This document shows positions 33,315 to 43,070 of a DNA stretch of 64,000 nt, in pieces. This DNA comes from an uncultured bacterium (lineage in GTDB: Bacteria; Vulcanimicrobiota; Xenobia; Xenobiales; Xenobiaceae). The translations under genes were made by a program, and so were the position numbers. The notes under the pieces were generated by a model that saw only the letters and a program-made list of their open reading frames with translations, made no database searches and was not told the origin of the DNA. The DNA is taken from contig CAKUBG010000001.1 of assembly GCA_934636825.1 (NCBI GenBank), positions 1 to 64,000 of the forward strand, in the 5' to 3' direction. How positions within the stretch are numbered: the stretch's first letter is position 1; the number at the start of each line of letters is the position of its first letter.

Positions 33315-34307
33315 CTACAAAGACTCCGAGTGGGAGCGAGCGTGATAAGAAGAACGGGCCAAAGGAGCAGACTCGACATATTTAAAGCCGCGCTTGAGTC
33401 CTTCCCGACGATAGAAAGCAAATTCATCCGGAGTGCGGTAACGCATAACGGGAACATTTTTTAAACTAGGTCGCAAATACTGTCCGATAGTCAAAATGTC
33501 TGTGCCTACACTGCGCAAGTCGTCCATAACTTGCAAAACTTCACGATGGCTTTCACCCAAACCGACCATAAGTCCGGACTTGGTCATCATCTTAGCCTCA
33601 GGATGTTGTTGAGCATATTCTTTGGCATGCCTGAGAATATCCAAACAACGCTGATAATGGCCGCGAGAGCGCAAACGCGGATAAAGTCTAGGCACAGTTT
33701 CCACATTATGATTGAGCACTTTGGGCCCGGAGGCCAACACAATATCCAGCGCTTCCAAGTTGCCGCCGAAATCAGGTATGAGCACTTCTACTTTAGTTTG
33801 TGGTGCAGCACCTTTGACAGCTCTAATAACTTCAGCAAAGCGAGCCGCTCCGCCATCGGCCAAATCATCGCGAGTAACGGAAGTTATGACTACATATTTT
33901 ATGTCTAAGTCGGCGGCAGCTTGAGCTACACGTTTGGCTTCTTGCTCTTCTAGAGGCAGCGGCTGACCTTTAGTTACGGCACAGTAGGCGCACCCTCTAG
34001 TGCAAATGCTGCCCAAGATCATAAAAGTAGCCGTACCGCAGCTCCAACATTCGGAAATATTGGGGCAGCGAGCTTCTTGACAAACGGTGTGCAAAGTTTG
34101 CTTTTTCAGTGCACTATTTACAGCACCGTAAGAAGTAGTAGTGCGTGTACGCACTTTGAGCCATTCCGGCTTAGCGATATTTTTTTTCCATTCTGCAGAG
34201 CCTACTTCAGGAATACACAGCTCTTCTTCAGCCAAAAAGTTTTCTGAGTCGACAATTGAAGATTCGGGTATCTCGGTCACGCCAAAAATGCCTTTCTGTT
34301 TTTGCAA
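33315..34307 (-). CDS. lipA: lipoyl synthase
   Basis: Radical SAM enzyme inserting two sulfurs into octanoyl groups on lipoyl domains. The auxiliary cluster motif is present as CQEARCPNISEC (C-x4-C-x5-C), the SAM cluster as CTRGCAYC, and the terminal serine ligand in ARSSYHA. It follows lpd by 11 bases, so the pair would jointly supply and use lipoamide. The start is a TTG at 34307 without a clear ribosome site; a GTG at 34280 with AAAGG ten bases upstream is a credible alternative. No lipB or lplA is visible in the window. Confidence 0.95.
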   Translation of the reverse strand: MQKQKGIFGVTEIPESSIVDSENFLAEEELCIPEVGSAEWKKNIAKPEWLKVRTRTTTSYGAVNSALKKQTLHTVCQEARCPNISECWSCGTATFMILGSICTRGCAYCAVTKGQPLPLEEQEAKRVAQAAADLDIKYVVITSVTRDDLADGGAARFAEVIRAVKGAAPQTKVEVLIPDFGGNLEALDIVLASGPKVLNHNVETVPRLYPRLRSRGHYQRCLDILRHAKEYAQQHPEAKMMTKSGLMVGLGESHREVLQVMDDLRSVGTDILTIGQYLRPSLKNVPVMRYRTPDEFAFYRREGLKRGFKYVESAPLARSSYHARSHSESL

Positions 34308-34318
34308 AAATAATAATA

Positions 34319-35740
34319 TTAAGCACGTCTGGAGCGACGGGCCGGAGCGGGGACAAAGTTTATAGGCATACCTAAAGCATGGTGCGCAGCTTCGGCTACA
34401 GATTCGGAAAGACTGGGATGAGGATGGATAGTAGAGGCAATATCCTCCAAGGAGGCTACTTTATGTAAAGCCAAAGCTCCTTCGGCAATTAAATCGCAAG
34501 CGTGTTCGCCGATAATATGTAAACCGAGCACTACTTTGCTATCGGCATCGGCGATAATTTTTACAAAGCCATCTGTATGGCCACTGACATTGGCTTTGCC
34601 TAAAGCTGCTAGAGGGAATTTACCAATTGCTAGCTTATGCCCAAGTGCTTCGGCTTTTTCCTGAGTAAGTCCCACGCTGGCTACCTCAGGATTACAATAA
34701 GTAGCTGAAGGACATTGTTCGTAATGAAGTGGCTCCGGCTCTAAACCAGCAGCATGCTCTACAGCCACAATCGCTTCGGCAGCGGCCATGTGAGCCAACT
34801 GGGGCGCAGGTATAATATCGCCGATAGCATAGATATTGTCTACTTCGGTGCGCATATAGCGATCAACTTTAACAAAGCCGCGTTCGGTAAGTTTTATACC
34901 AACTTCATCTAAGCCGAGATTGGCTAAATTGGGACGGCGGCCGACAGCTGCCAAAAGATAAGCACTTTCTAAGTAAGTTTGGCCGACGCCATTGTCAGGC
35001 AAGCCTTGTCCATGCACACGCACGCCCACATCGGTGCGCTCCACTTTTTCTATGTGGGCTCCGGTATATATTTTCCAACCGGCTTTGCGACATAAACGCT
35101 GCATCTCCGCTGATACTTCAGCATCTTCCAGAGGAAGCAAGCGATCAGCCAATTCAACAATACTAACTTGCGTTCCCAAAGAAGCAAAGATCGAGGCAAA
35201 TTCCATGCCTACAGCTCCGGAGCCCACAACAATTAGCGATTGAGGCACTTCAGTTAAATTTAAGATATGATCGGAAGTTAAAATGCGTTCGCTGTCAATG
35301 GGGAAAATTTTCGGTACGGCTGCCGAAGAACCGACCGCCAAAATTAGGCGATCAAATTCTATATTTTCTCCATTGACTTCAATAGACGTTGCATTAAATA
35401 AACGGCCGCGACCATGCACAACTTTTACATTGTTGCGCTTTAAAAGAGAATCTATACCCATAGCTAAACGGCGCACGATGCCATTTTTGCGCTCTTGCAC
35501 TTTAACCATGTCTATACAAGGAGCCTCTGCCAAACTGATTCCGAAAGAGGCTGCCCCCTTGATAGCTTGGAAACGCAAAGCTGACTCTACTAGAGCTTTG
35601 GTGGGAATACAACCGCGATTTAGACAAGTGCCGCCTAAATTTTTATCTTGTTCTACCAAGGTAACTTCGAAGCCAAGCTGAGCACCTCTTATAGCTGCAG
35701 TGTAACCGCCGGGGCCTCCACCCAAAATACAAAGCCGCAT
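34319..35740 (-). CDS. lpd: dihydrolipoyl dehydrogenase
   Basis: E3 flavoenzyme that reoxidises dihydrolipoamide in 2-oxoacid dehydrogenase complexes or the glycine cleavage system. The FAD loop GGGPGGY is at residues 7-13 and the redox disulfide lies in CLNRGCIPTK. The NAD-binding block is VVGSGAVGMEFASIF, a second FAD motif is IYAIGDI, and the catalytic His/Glu pair sits in HPHPSLSE. Length (473) is normal. No E1/E2 or gcv genes are adjacent, so the partner complex is encoded elsewhere. Co-transcribed with lipA. Confidence 0.96.
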   Translation of the reverse strand: MRLCILGGGPGGYTAAIRGAQLGFEVTLVEQDKNLGGTCLNRGCIPTKALVESALRFQAIKGAASFGISLAEAPCIDMVKVQERKNGIVRRLAMGIDSLLKRNNVKVVHGRGRLFNATSIEVNGENIEFDRLILAVGSSAAVPKIFPIDSERILTSDHILNLTEVPQSLIVVGSGAVGMEFASIFASLGTQVSIVELADRLLPLEDAEVSAEMQRLCRKAGWKIYTGAHIEKVERTDVGVRVHGQGLPDNGVGQTYLESAYLLAAVGRRPNLANLGLDEVGIKLTERGFVKVDRYMRTEVDNIYAIGDIIPAPQLAHMAAAEAIVAVEHAAGLEPEPLHYEQCPSATYCNPEVASVGLTQEKAEALGHKLAIGKFPLAALGKANVSGHTDGFVKIIADADSKVVLGLHIIGEHACDLIAEGALALHKVASLEDIASTIHPHPSLSESVAEAAHHALGMPINFVPAPARRSRRA

Positions 35741-35822
35741 AATACGCCTCCCTATGAGTATACAAAATAATTGTCGCCCACCTTCAATTGCTTACACAAA
35801 ATTCGGTGGATGTGCCATAAAA

Positions 35823-36110
35823 CTAAATATTAATTTCCTGACGATCCAAAGGAGAATCGGGACGAACCACGGGAGCTCCGCATTCAGGGCAACGCAATAC
35901 TCCCAGCTCTATTTGACAATCTTCTGACCAAAAAGGCAAAGCACATTCTCTATAAATATAAGCGTCGCAATGCTCATTGGTGCAAAAAACCACAAAAGGA
36001 TTTCCTTGAAGATTCAACTTTTGTGTGAGGTAACGGCCGCTATTAATACGCTTAACTTTTTTTTCATAGCTACGCAGCACCAAATGGGGCTTGCCATCTC
36101 CGGAAGGCAT
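35823..36110 (-). CDS. small zinc-ribbon protein of unknown function
   Basis: A 95-residue protein with a basic N-terminal half and a four-plus-cysteine C-terminal half: FCTNEHC, YREC, SEDC and RCPECGAP. The CPECG knuckle with an upstream CxxxxC suggests a structural zinc site. It lies between the M24 peptidase and lpd (gaps of 40 and 82 bases) and is probably co-transcribed. No function can be assigned. Confidence 0.7.
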   Translation of the reverse strand: MPSGDGKPHLVLRSYEKKVKRINSGRYLTQKLNLQGNPFVVFCTNEHCDAYIYRECALPFWSEDCQIELGVLRCPECGAPVVRPDSPLDRQEINI

Positions 36111-36150
36111 AATATTGTTCCTTTCTCTGTCGCTCTAAAAAAGACAGACC

Positions 36151-37518
36151 TTAATATTGAGCCATGTATTCTTCGATTTCGTGTCTTTCGGTGGGCATAC
36201 CGGGAGTAAGCAACTCGCTGCCGGTTTCAGTCACCATATAATTACGTTCAATGCGAATGCCGTGCACTTCTTCTAAACATGGAAGCAACTTATCAGAATT
36301 GACATATTTCCGCACTAAGTCCACATAATCACTATGTTGCAACAATTCGGCAATAAAGTATAAACCGGGCTCGATAGTACAAACAAAACCGGGCTCTAAA
36401 TCTCTATTGAGACGCAAGCTCTTCCAACCTAACAGCGAGCTGCGTTCACGTCCGGGAGCATAGCCAGCTAAATCGCCCAAATCTTCCATATCGTGCACGT
36501 CTAAGCCCATCAAATGGCCGATGCCGTGAGGCATAAATAAAGAGAGCACATTTTTATCGACATATTCTTGGATGGTGCCGCCTTGCAAAAGGCCATAATC
36601 GTCCAAGCCTTCAGCAAACGTTTCCAAAGCCAGGCGATGGACATCGGCATAGTTGACTCCGGCTTTGAGAGCTCCGGCGCAACGACGATGTGCCGCTAAA
36701 GCAATATCGTAAATTTGCGCTTGCACGGGAGTGTAATGGCCGCTAACCGGCCAAGTGTTAGTAATGTCGCCAGCCCAGCCATTTTTATTTTCGGCGCCGA
36801 AATCGACCAAAAGCAAACGATTGGCAGCCAAAGCGGCTCCCAATTTTATTTGATGCAAGCGCTCGCCAGAAGTGCTAATAATAGGATTAAAAGAGAGCGA
36901 ACCTCCGGCTTGATTGACTACTTGCAACATGACCGCAGCTATATCGTATTCATTTTTAGCCTTAGGCAAAGCACGCAAACCGGCTAAATGAGCTTGTACG
37001 GTAAGTTTACAAGCGTCGCGCAGCTCTTGTTGAGCAGCCGAGTCGGCATGTAAACGCAAATCGATCACCGCTTTGGCCAAGCGGCGATCGGGCTCATAGT
37101 CCAAGCTGGGAACTCTACCTAAAAATGGTTCAAAGGCTGAGTTTTGCGCTTCGTCAGGCAAAGGCAAAGCCACTAAGCGATCGGGATTAATTTCGAGCAA
37201 GAAAGCTTCTAGTTCATCGGTACAATGGACTTGGCAAGCGCTGCGGGAAGCGGCTTCTTGAGGATCTTCGCCAGGGCCGCTCCAAATAATGTCATCTAGA
37301 GTGTAAGGTGGCAAAAATAGATGAGCTTGACCTTCATGAAGCAAGAAATAACTGCCCGGAGCGGCCCAACCAGCGAAATAGAGGAAATGACTAGCCGGCC
37401 GGAAGGGATAAACGTTGTCTGGATAATTGCGGCACTGCTCGAAGCCGCTACTCAAAAGGACACTGTAAGGAGCCAAGGCTTTAGCTAAAGCTTGATGGCG
37501 CAAATGTAAAAGGCTCAC
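36151..37518 (-). CDS. pepP: Xaa-Pro aminopeptidase-like protein, family M24
   Basis: Metallo-aminopeptidase that removes N-terminal residues before proline. It has the N-terminal creatinase-like domain (about 1-165) and the pita-bread catalytic domain. Five metal ligands are visible: Asp in LLVDFGAE, Asp in WAGDITNT, His in MPHGIGH, Glu in TIEPGLYF and Glu in IRIERN. Length (455) matches PepP. The product is probably cytoplasmic. Likely first gene of the run towards lpd-lipA. Confidence 0.88.
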   Translation of the reverse strand: MSLLHLRHQALAKALAPYSVLLSSGFEQCRNYPDNVYPFRPASHFLYFAGWAAPGSYFLLHEGQAHLFLPPYTLDDIIWSGPGEDPQEAASRSACQVHCTDELEAFLLEINPDRLVALPLPDEAQNSAFEPFLGRVPSLDYEPDRRLAKAVIDLRLHADSAAQQELRDACKLTVQAHLAGLRALPKAKNEYDIAAVMLQVVNQAGGSLSFNPIISTSGERLHQIKLGAALAANRLLLVDFGAENKNGWAGDITNTWPVSGHYTPVQAQIYDIALAAHRRCAGALKAGVNYADVHRLALETFAEGLDDYGLLQGGTIQEYVDKNVLSLFMPHGIGHLMGLDVHDMEDLGDLAGYAPGRERSSLLGWKSLRLNRDLEPGFVCTIEPGLYFIAELLQHSDYVDLVRKYVNSDKLLPCLEEVHGIRIERNYMVTETGSELLTPGMPTERHEIEEYMAQY

Positions 37519-37837
37519 TTTTTACCTTCTTCCTTTTTCTAAAGTTAATGATGCAACAATTTTTATACTTACAACTAAACTTTTTTTTCTAGGAAGCAAA
37601 AGCTTTTCCCGCCCCATCTGTGGCTAAATTGGTTAAGCAATTGTACATTCAGTACCAATAATAAACATTTTGCTAAAAGGGAACAAATTAGAAAAAGAAA
37701 AGCTCTAACAGTTGGTATTCAAAAAAAAGATGGTATAGACAAAAAAATTGTCTCAAATGCAGCTTTATCAAAAAGAGCACTGCTTTTTTGAATTTGAGGT
37801 TGCATAAAAGATTCAAAGAGGAGAACGTTGTAAAAAC
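37519..37837. promoter_or_regulatory. 319-base divergent intergenic region with a leader hairpin
   Basis: AT-rich space between the divergent M24 peptidase and OPT transporter genes, so it must hold both promoters; no convincing -35/-10 pair could be fixed. Its one clear structure is a two-part hairpin at 37752-37798: an outer CTCAAAT/ATTTGAG stem, a bulge, and an inner TCAAAAAG/CTTTTTTGA stem. It ends about 18 bases before the OPT ribosome site (GAGGAG at 37817-37822) and may act in the OPT leader. Confidence 0.5.
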
Positions 37838-39898
37838 GTGACAAACGAAAATTCAAACACCAAGATTGAGGATAAAGAAGCTCTTGGCACCACATTGCCA
37901 CCAACTTCTGCCAAACAGCCTCAAGATGAAACCTCTTTGCCTGAATTAAACAGTCAAGAGGAAGAAGAAGTTCCGATTGAGTCCCCTATTGAGTATGCGG
38001 CTGAAGCCGCTCCAGAAAAGGGCCGCGAAGAAGGGGTACAAACTCCTCCCCCGCTTCAAGAAGGCGAAGATCCGGAACATTACTGGTTCCATCATGTCTA
38101 TCAGGGCCCCGGCGTTCCCCAGCTTACCGCTCGAGCCGTAATTATGGGCGCATTGATTGGCGGCGTCATGTCTCTGTCCAATTTGTACGTAGGCTTAAAA
38201 ACTGGCTGGGGCTTAGGTGTAGCCATTACAGCTTGTATTTTGTCTTATTCGATTTGGACAACTTTGCACTCGCTATTTCCCAAAATTTTCAAGACGCAAA
38301 TGAGCATTCTGGAAAATAACTGTATGCAATCTTGCGCTTCGTCAGCTGGTTACTCTACCGGCGGCACTATGGTCTCAGCTATTGCAGCCTACCTAATCCT
38401 GACTGGCACCCATATGAGTTGGGGTGTTTTAACTATTTGGACTTTCTTCTTAGCCGCTCTGGGCGTTTGTATGGCTATTCCCATGAAACGCCAAATGATC
38501 AATATCGAACAGTTAAAATTCCCTTCCGGCATAGCCTGTGCCGAAACTTTACGCAGCTTACACTCTCACGGTGCCGAAGCTATACGCAAAGCCAAAGCTT
38601 TGGGAATAGCAGGTTTGGGCGGCGGCTTGTTGGCCTTTTTACGCGATGGTTGGGGCAAAATTCCCAGCCAAATTCCTTTCCCCGGCTCGATTTGTGGCTA
38701 CTCCATGAAGAGCCTAACCTTCAGCTTCGACATTAGCGGCGTGATGATTGCCGCCGGTGCCTTAGTCGGTTGGCGCGTTTCGTGGTCGATGCTCTTGGGA
38801 GGTATCCTTTGCTACGGAGTACTGGCCCCTTGGATGACCAATATCGGTGCTATTGATAGCGCAGCTTTGGCAGATAGTGGCTATCGTACTATCGTAGGCT
38901 GGAGCACCTGGACTGGCGCCGCTATTATGGTAGCTTCCGGTTTGACCATGTTCTTTATGGAATGGAAGACTATGGCCCGCGCCTTCAGTGGTTTAGCCAA
39001 CATCTTCGGCAAGAAGAAAGAAAAAGTACACGATCCTTTGGAAGATATCGAAGTCCCGACCTCTTGGTTTATGTTAGGTACACTCGTTTCCGGTATCGGA
39101 TGCATTTTAGTGCTTCACTTTATCTTCCACACCACTTGGTGGATGGGCTTAATCGCCGTAATAGCTACTTTCTTCCTGGCCTTGGTCGCCTGTCGTGCTA
39201 CTGGTGAATCCGACATTACCCCCGTCGGCGCCATGGGTAAAATTACTCAGCTGACTTTTGGTTTATTAGCTCCCTCCAATATAACTACCAACTTGATGAC
39301 CGCCGGTTTAACTGCCGGTGCGGCCGGCTCTTCCGCCGACTTACTTACCGACCTCAAGAGTGGTTATGTATTGGGTGCCAATCCCAGACAACAGTTTTTA
39401 GCCCAGTTTAGTGGTATCTTTGCCGGTACTTTGGTAGCAGTGCCCGCTTTTTACTTGATCGTTCCCGATGCTTCCGTCTTAGGCGGCGACCAGTGGCCCG
39501 CTCCTAGCGCCCAAGTGTGGGCTAAAGTAGCTGAACTTTTGAAAGATGGTTTTAGCGCTCTTCATCCCACCGCTCAATTGGGTATGCTCATCGGTTGCTT
39601 AATTGGTATTGCTATTCCTCTGTTGGAGAAATACTTGCCAGAAAAATGGCGCAAATTTATCCCTTCAGCTACCGGCTTGGGCTTAGCTATGGTTATCCCC
39701 TTCTACAACTCTTTATCTATGTTTATTGGCGCTTGCATTGCCACCTACTTAGAGAAAAAACACAAGCAAATGTCTGACGACTATGTAGTGCCGGTAGCTT
39801 CCGGTATTATCGCTGGCGAATCGCTTGTAGGTGTGGCTATAGCCTTGAAAATGGCTTTGCCTGGCTTAATGAAAACCTTAATGCCAAGCAAATTTTAG
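37838..39898 (+). CDS. OPT-family oligopeptide transporter
   Basis: Proton-coupled importer of the OPT superfamily, taking up short peptides or metal-chelate complexes through the inner membrane. The 686-residue protein has about 15 hydrophobic segments. Family blocks include TARAVIMGALIGGVMSLSNLYVGLKTGW, CMQSCASSAGYSTGG and the conserved EQLKFPSGIACAETLRSLH. The first ~85 residues are acidic, disordered and cytoplasmic. It starts with GTG and the ribosome site GAGGAG lies 15 bases upstream, which is long. A small stem (39892-39914) overlaps its stop codon. With the divergent Xaa-Pro aminopeptidase, peptide use is a reasonable inference. Confidence 0.92.
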   Translation: MTNENSNTKIEDKEALGTTLPPTSAKQPQDETSLPELNSQEEEEVPIESPIEYAAEAAPEKGREEGVQTPPPLQEGEDPEHYWFHHVYQGPGVPQLTARAVIMGALIGGVMSLSNLYVGLKTGWGLGVAITACILSYSIWTTLHSLFPKIFKTQMSILENNCMQSCASSAGYSTGGTMVSAIAAYLILTGTHMSWGVLTIWTFFLAALGVCMAIPMKRQMINIEQLKFPSGIACAETLRSLHSHGAEAIRKAKALGIAGLGGGLLAFLRDGWGKIPSQIPFPGSICGYSMKSLTFSFDISGVMIAAGALVGWRVSWSMLLGGILCYGVLAPWMTNIGAIDSAALADSGYRTIVGWSTWTGAAIMVASGLTMFFMEWKTMARAFSGLANIFGKKKEKVHDPLEDIEVPTSWFMLGTLVSGIGCILVLHFIFHTTWWMGLIAVIATFFLALVACRATGESDITPVGAMGKITQLTFGLLAPSNITTNLMTAGLTAGAAGSSADLLTDLKSGYVLGANPRQQFLAQFSGIFAGTLVAVPAFYLIVPDASVLGGDQWPAPSAQVWAKVAELLKDGFSALHPTAQLGMLIGCLIGIAIPLLEKYLPEKWRKFIPSATGLGLAMVIPFYNSLSMFIGACIATYLEKKHKQMSDDYVVPVASGIIAGESLVGVAIALKMALPGLMKTLMPSKF

Positions 39899-39933
39899 GC
39901 TTTTAGCCTAAAATAGGGCCGAGCTTGGCACGC

Positions 39934-40896
39934 TTAGTCGTTTAGAGCCGCTCCCACAAATATAAGGAAAATAAGTATAGAAACTATCGCCAAAGCCATG
40001 CCGCCGCAGCAGCCTAAAGCTAAACCAGAATAAAAGTTTTTCTTAACTTTACTATCTTGCTCTTCTTGAGCTATAGCTTCTAGCTGCGGCCTTACAACCG
40101 GCTGGCGACGCGGTGCCGAAGCTGCAGATCGAGTAGACGTTGATCTAGGAGCGGCTGTATTTTGAGGCGCAACCTGAGGCGGAGCTACTTTATCTGCGGC
40201 AGCAAAAGCAGAACTAAAGGGAGCTGCCGCCGCAGCAGAAGCTCCGCCCTGCCCTGGCTCCAAGCTCGGCCCTTGCTTGGCATTAGCAACATGCGAAGCG
40301 GCAGGCGCAGGAGCTTTCGAGCTGCTTTCGGACACGCTGTCACTCCATTGAGCTACCGAATTTTCCACCCATTTGTGCAATTCGCCAGTATCATTAGGCA
40401 TAGCGTTGCCATTATTGGCTTCAGAAGCAGCTCGAGTTGTTTCCGCCGTGGGCCTAGAAGCGTCGACAGGCGAGGCTATAGCAGCAGTAAGTGGCGCCGA
40501 ATTGGTAGAAGCCGACGAAAAAGGACGCTCGAGGGTCGCGCTCGCGGTCGGCTTAGATAAAGGCTGAGGCTCTTTAGGTAATTCGCTGGGAGCAGCAGCC
40601 TGTTTACTTAGATCGACTTTTAACGATTTAGAAGGCGACGACACAACTTGCTTTTGCGGAGTTGCTACCCCTAATGGAGCCTTGGCCATTGGCGAAGCAG
40701 AAGAAGCGGCCGCATTTTGTGGGTTCTGATTAGACGCTTCTTGAGCTGCCATAGCTGATTGCACTACGCCAAAACTGGAAAGAGGGCGTGAGGGCACAGA
40801 AGACTCAGCCTTCGCTGGCGGCAAAGAAGCGCCACATTCCATGCAAAAACGGCTACCAGGTTCACATTCAGCCTGACAGGCGGGACATTTCGACAT
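39934..40896 (-). CDS. zinc-ribbon protein with Pro/Ala/Ser-rich linker and C-terminal membrane anchor
   Basis: A 320-residue three-part protein. The N-terminus is a zinc ribbon (SKCPACQAEC followed by FCMECGASL), the middle (about 25-270) is low-complexity Ala/Pro/Ser/Thr, and the C-terminus holds one membrane helix with a GCCGG turn (LALGCCGGMALAIVSILIF). The ribbon would face the cytoplasm. The ATG at 40896 is preferred because AAAGGAAG lies seven bases upstream. Similar ribbon-linker-TM proteins are common and uncharacterised. Confidence 0.75.
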   Translation of the reverse strand: MSKCPACQAECEPGSRFCMECGASLPPAKAESSVPSRPLSSFGVVQSAMAAQEASNQNPQNAAASSASPMAKAPLGVATPQKQVVSSPSKSLKVDLSKQAAAPSELPKEPQPLSKPTASATLERPFSSASTNSAPLTAAIASPVDASRPTAETTRAASEANNGNAMPNDTGELHKWVENSVAQWSDSVSESSSKAPAPAASHVANAKQGPSLEPGQGGASAAAAAPFSSAFAAADKVAPPQVAPQNTAAPRSTSTRSAASAPRRQPVVRPQLEAIAQEEQDSKVKKNFYSGLALGCCGGMALAIVSILIFLIFVGAALND

Positions 40897-41051
40897 AGAG
40901 AAACTTCCTTTTTTCATAAAATCAGCCTTGGCCGAATTTTAGCCCCGGCTAAACAAAAAGAAATTCGCATATACTGACGCCCCCCGCATTGAAGCCTCAA
41001 TTGACCAACACGAGGGGCGGCAGAACTTACCTTTATAGCGGAAAAACTAGA

Positions 41052-42089
41052 CTAGCGGCCGCTGGTGCCGTGGATCTTATTCTTGTTTTTGGTATACCAA
41101 GCGCCAAAACCGTAATCATCGATATATTTGCGCATTTCCATAGGAGGTACGGTCTGCTCTTTGAGCCAGCTACCATAAATAGGATTGGGCAAGAGGAAGA
41201 AAGTATTGCCCAGTTTGGTAATGTTGCTCTTTATTTGCTCGTTGCGATCTTGCAAAATTTCTTTATTGTTGGTCATTTCACTGTCAACAAAAACGGGCAT
41301 ATCATACAAGTTGTCGCCGAACCAACCGATTACTTCATATTGGGTGCGTACTTCTACGCGACGACCGGCCTTATCGCTGTAATTTTGAGCAATATCTTTA
41401 CCCAAAACACTAGAGGCAGAAATTTTCAGATCTTCTACAATCTTTTTAGCTCCAGCTTTATCACGTTTTTTGTCGCGCAAAATTAAGCGTTCATTTAAGT
41501 CTGGAGTATTTAAGCCTAAGTTTACCAAAGCTTTGAGAGTAGCTTCGCGCAAAGATTCATCACGATTGGTTAGATAAATAGGAGTGATGCCCAATTCTTG
41601 GCAATAGAGCAAGAAGCTGACAGCGCCGGGAACTTCACGACACATAGCAGGCTCAGCACCTTGGCCTTGACACCAAGCGCTCCACAATTGCTCATTGTAA
41701 GGAATATTGTTAATCAAACACCAAGCTTCAACGCCGCTATTATCAATGACCGTTTCGTCAATATCCAAGACAATAGCCAAAGGCTGATAAAGATGCAAAA
41801 TAGAGCCGTCGGGCTGACGATGGTACACTTCTTTGCAAAGTTTGCCATTAACGCGCACATAACTATTGAGGCGAAGCTTGTCGTCAATAGCTTGAGTGGC
41901 CATATTATAAGTTTGGTAGCAAAGGCCTTTATATTCGGCAGAAGTTTGCAACCAAGTAATGGAAGCGGTCAGAGGAGTAAGACGAGCGGTAGGATCTTTA
42001 GACTCTTCGGCAGCTTGGACTCCGAAGGGCATTACACAAGCGGTGCAAAGGGCCAGAGAAAGGAAGAATTTTCCAGCGAATTTATACAT
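41052..42089 (-). CDS. exported HAD-family acid phosphatase (class B/C, P4-like)
   Basis: Periplasmic phosphomonoesterase of the family that includes 5'-nucleotidase lipoprotein e(P4). A Sec signal peptide (to about VQA at 24-26) is followed by the HAD motifs LDIDETVIDNS (nucleophile Asp), LTNRDES and GDNLYDMPVF. The usual P4 lipobox is missing, so this one is probably soluble. The substrate is probably nucleotides or similar phosphate esters. It follows the exported tyrosine-type phosphatase by 36 bases, so the two are likely co-transcribed. GGAGG lies 15 bases before the ATG. Confidence 0.88.
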   Translation of the reverse strand: MYKFAGKFFLSLALCTACVMPFGVQAAEESKDPTARLTPLTASITWLQTSAEYKGLCYQTYNMATQAIDDKLRLNSYVRVNGKLCKEVYHRQPDGSILHLYQPLAIVLDIDETVIDNSGVEAWCLINNIPYNEQLWSAWCQGQGAEPAMCREVPGAVSFLLYCQELGITPIYLTNRDESLREATLKALVNLGLNTPDLNERLILRDKKRDKAGAKKIVEDLKISASSVLGKDIAQNYSDKAGRRVEVRTQYEVIGWFGDNLYDMPVFVDSEMTNNKEILQDRNEQIKSNITKLGNTFFLLPNPIYGSWLKEQTVPPMEMRKYIDDYGFGAWYTKNKNKIHGTSGR

Positions 42090-42125
42090 ATTTGTTATTT
42101 TTTACCTCCAAGTTCCCGAAAATAC

Positions 42126-43070
42126 TTACTTATTTACAAGCAAATTTTCGCGGACTTTTTTCATATCCGCAGTACTGACGCCGCAGCTGTGTAAGAAAGG
42201 CTCAATACCGCCAGCTTTATCAATATTTTTAAATACGACTCTCAACCAGTCGGCATTTACTTTCAGCCCCTTACTGTTGCGTTGAGAAGCCAAATAGTCG
42301 TCCATGATAATAGGACGAGGTACGCGCAAAAGTTCTAAAACCAAAGCAGCCATAATACCGGTACGATCTTTGCCCGCCGAGCAATGGAAAAGCACAGGGT
42401 AGCTATCTTTATTGGCCAGAACTTTGAAAAATTGGTTTATAGTAGAATGATTTTGTTTTTTAAGATAAGAAACGTAGGCTTCCTGTCCGGTGCCGCTGGT
42501 GCAAACCATAGGCAAATTGTAAATTTTCTTTACGCTGCCGGCAAAAGCAGGCTTATCACGACCTTCGGAAGCTATTTCTTTAGTAGTGCGCAATTCAATT
42601 ACAGAGACGATTCCTTTATCTTTTAATATTTCAATATCGGAATCGTTGATATAACACAAGGCGCCAGAACGATAAAGTACGCCCTCTTTAACAAATTTGC
42701 CATCGGTAGTTGGCAAACCGCCCAACTGTCTGGTATTACGCGTGCCGTGCAACTTTACTTTACGCTCTTGCTCAGTCAGCTTGGGCTTTAATTTTTTGAC
42801 TTCTGCATTTTTAGTAGCTGTTTTCTTAGCCGCAGCTTTTTTATCTTTAGTTTTGGCGGCCGCTTTTTTCTTGTCAGCGGAGCTCTTTGTAGCGTCCGCT
42901 TTAGCTTTTGTTTTAGTTGTCTTAGCTTTTTGGGCAGAAGAATCGACTGCTAAAAGTGAATTGCTATTTATAACATTAAAGGGCCCAACTTGCTCGCCGG
43001 GCTCTATAGCCCAAGCTGACGCGGAAACGGCTACTCCCAATATAAAAGTAAAAAGCCAACTTTTATTCAT
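42126..43070 (-). CDS. exported tyrosine/phosphoinositide-type phosphatase with Lys/Ala-rich linker
   Basis: Protein of 314 residues with a Sec signal peptide (about 1-22), a Lys/Ala-rich linker (about 45-95, histone-H1-like) and a cysteine-phosphatase domain. The P-loop HCSAGKDRTG has the catalytic Cys and Arg of the CX5R motif; upstream blocks NTRQLGGLPT and EGVLYRSGAL match the bacterial family that acts on phosphotyrosine or phosphoinositides. Export to the periplasm or beyond is unusual enough to note. The natural substrate is unknown. First gene of a two-phosphatase operon. Confidence 0.85.
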   Translation of the reverse strand: MNKSWLFTFILGVAVSASAWAIEPGEQVGPFNVINSNSLLAVDSSAQKAKTTKTKAKADATKSSADKKKAAAKTKDKKAAAKKTATKNAEVKKLKPKLTEQERKVKLHGTRNTRQLGGLPTTDGKFVKEGVLYRSGALCYINDSDIEILKDKGIVSVIELRTTKEIASEGRDKPAFAGSVKKIYNLPMVCTSGTGQEAYVSYLKKQNHSTINQFFKVLANKDSYPVLFHCSAGKDRTGIMAALVLELLRVPRPIIMDDYLASQRNSKGLKVNADWLRVVFKNIDKAGGIEPFLHSCGVSTADMKKVRENLLVNK

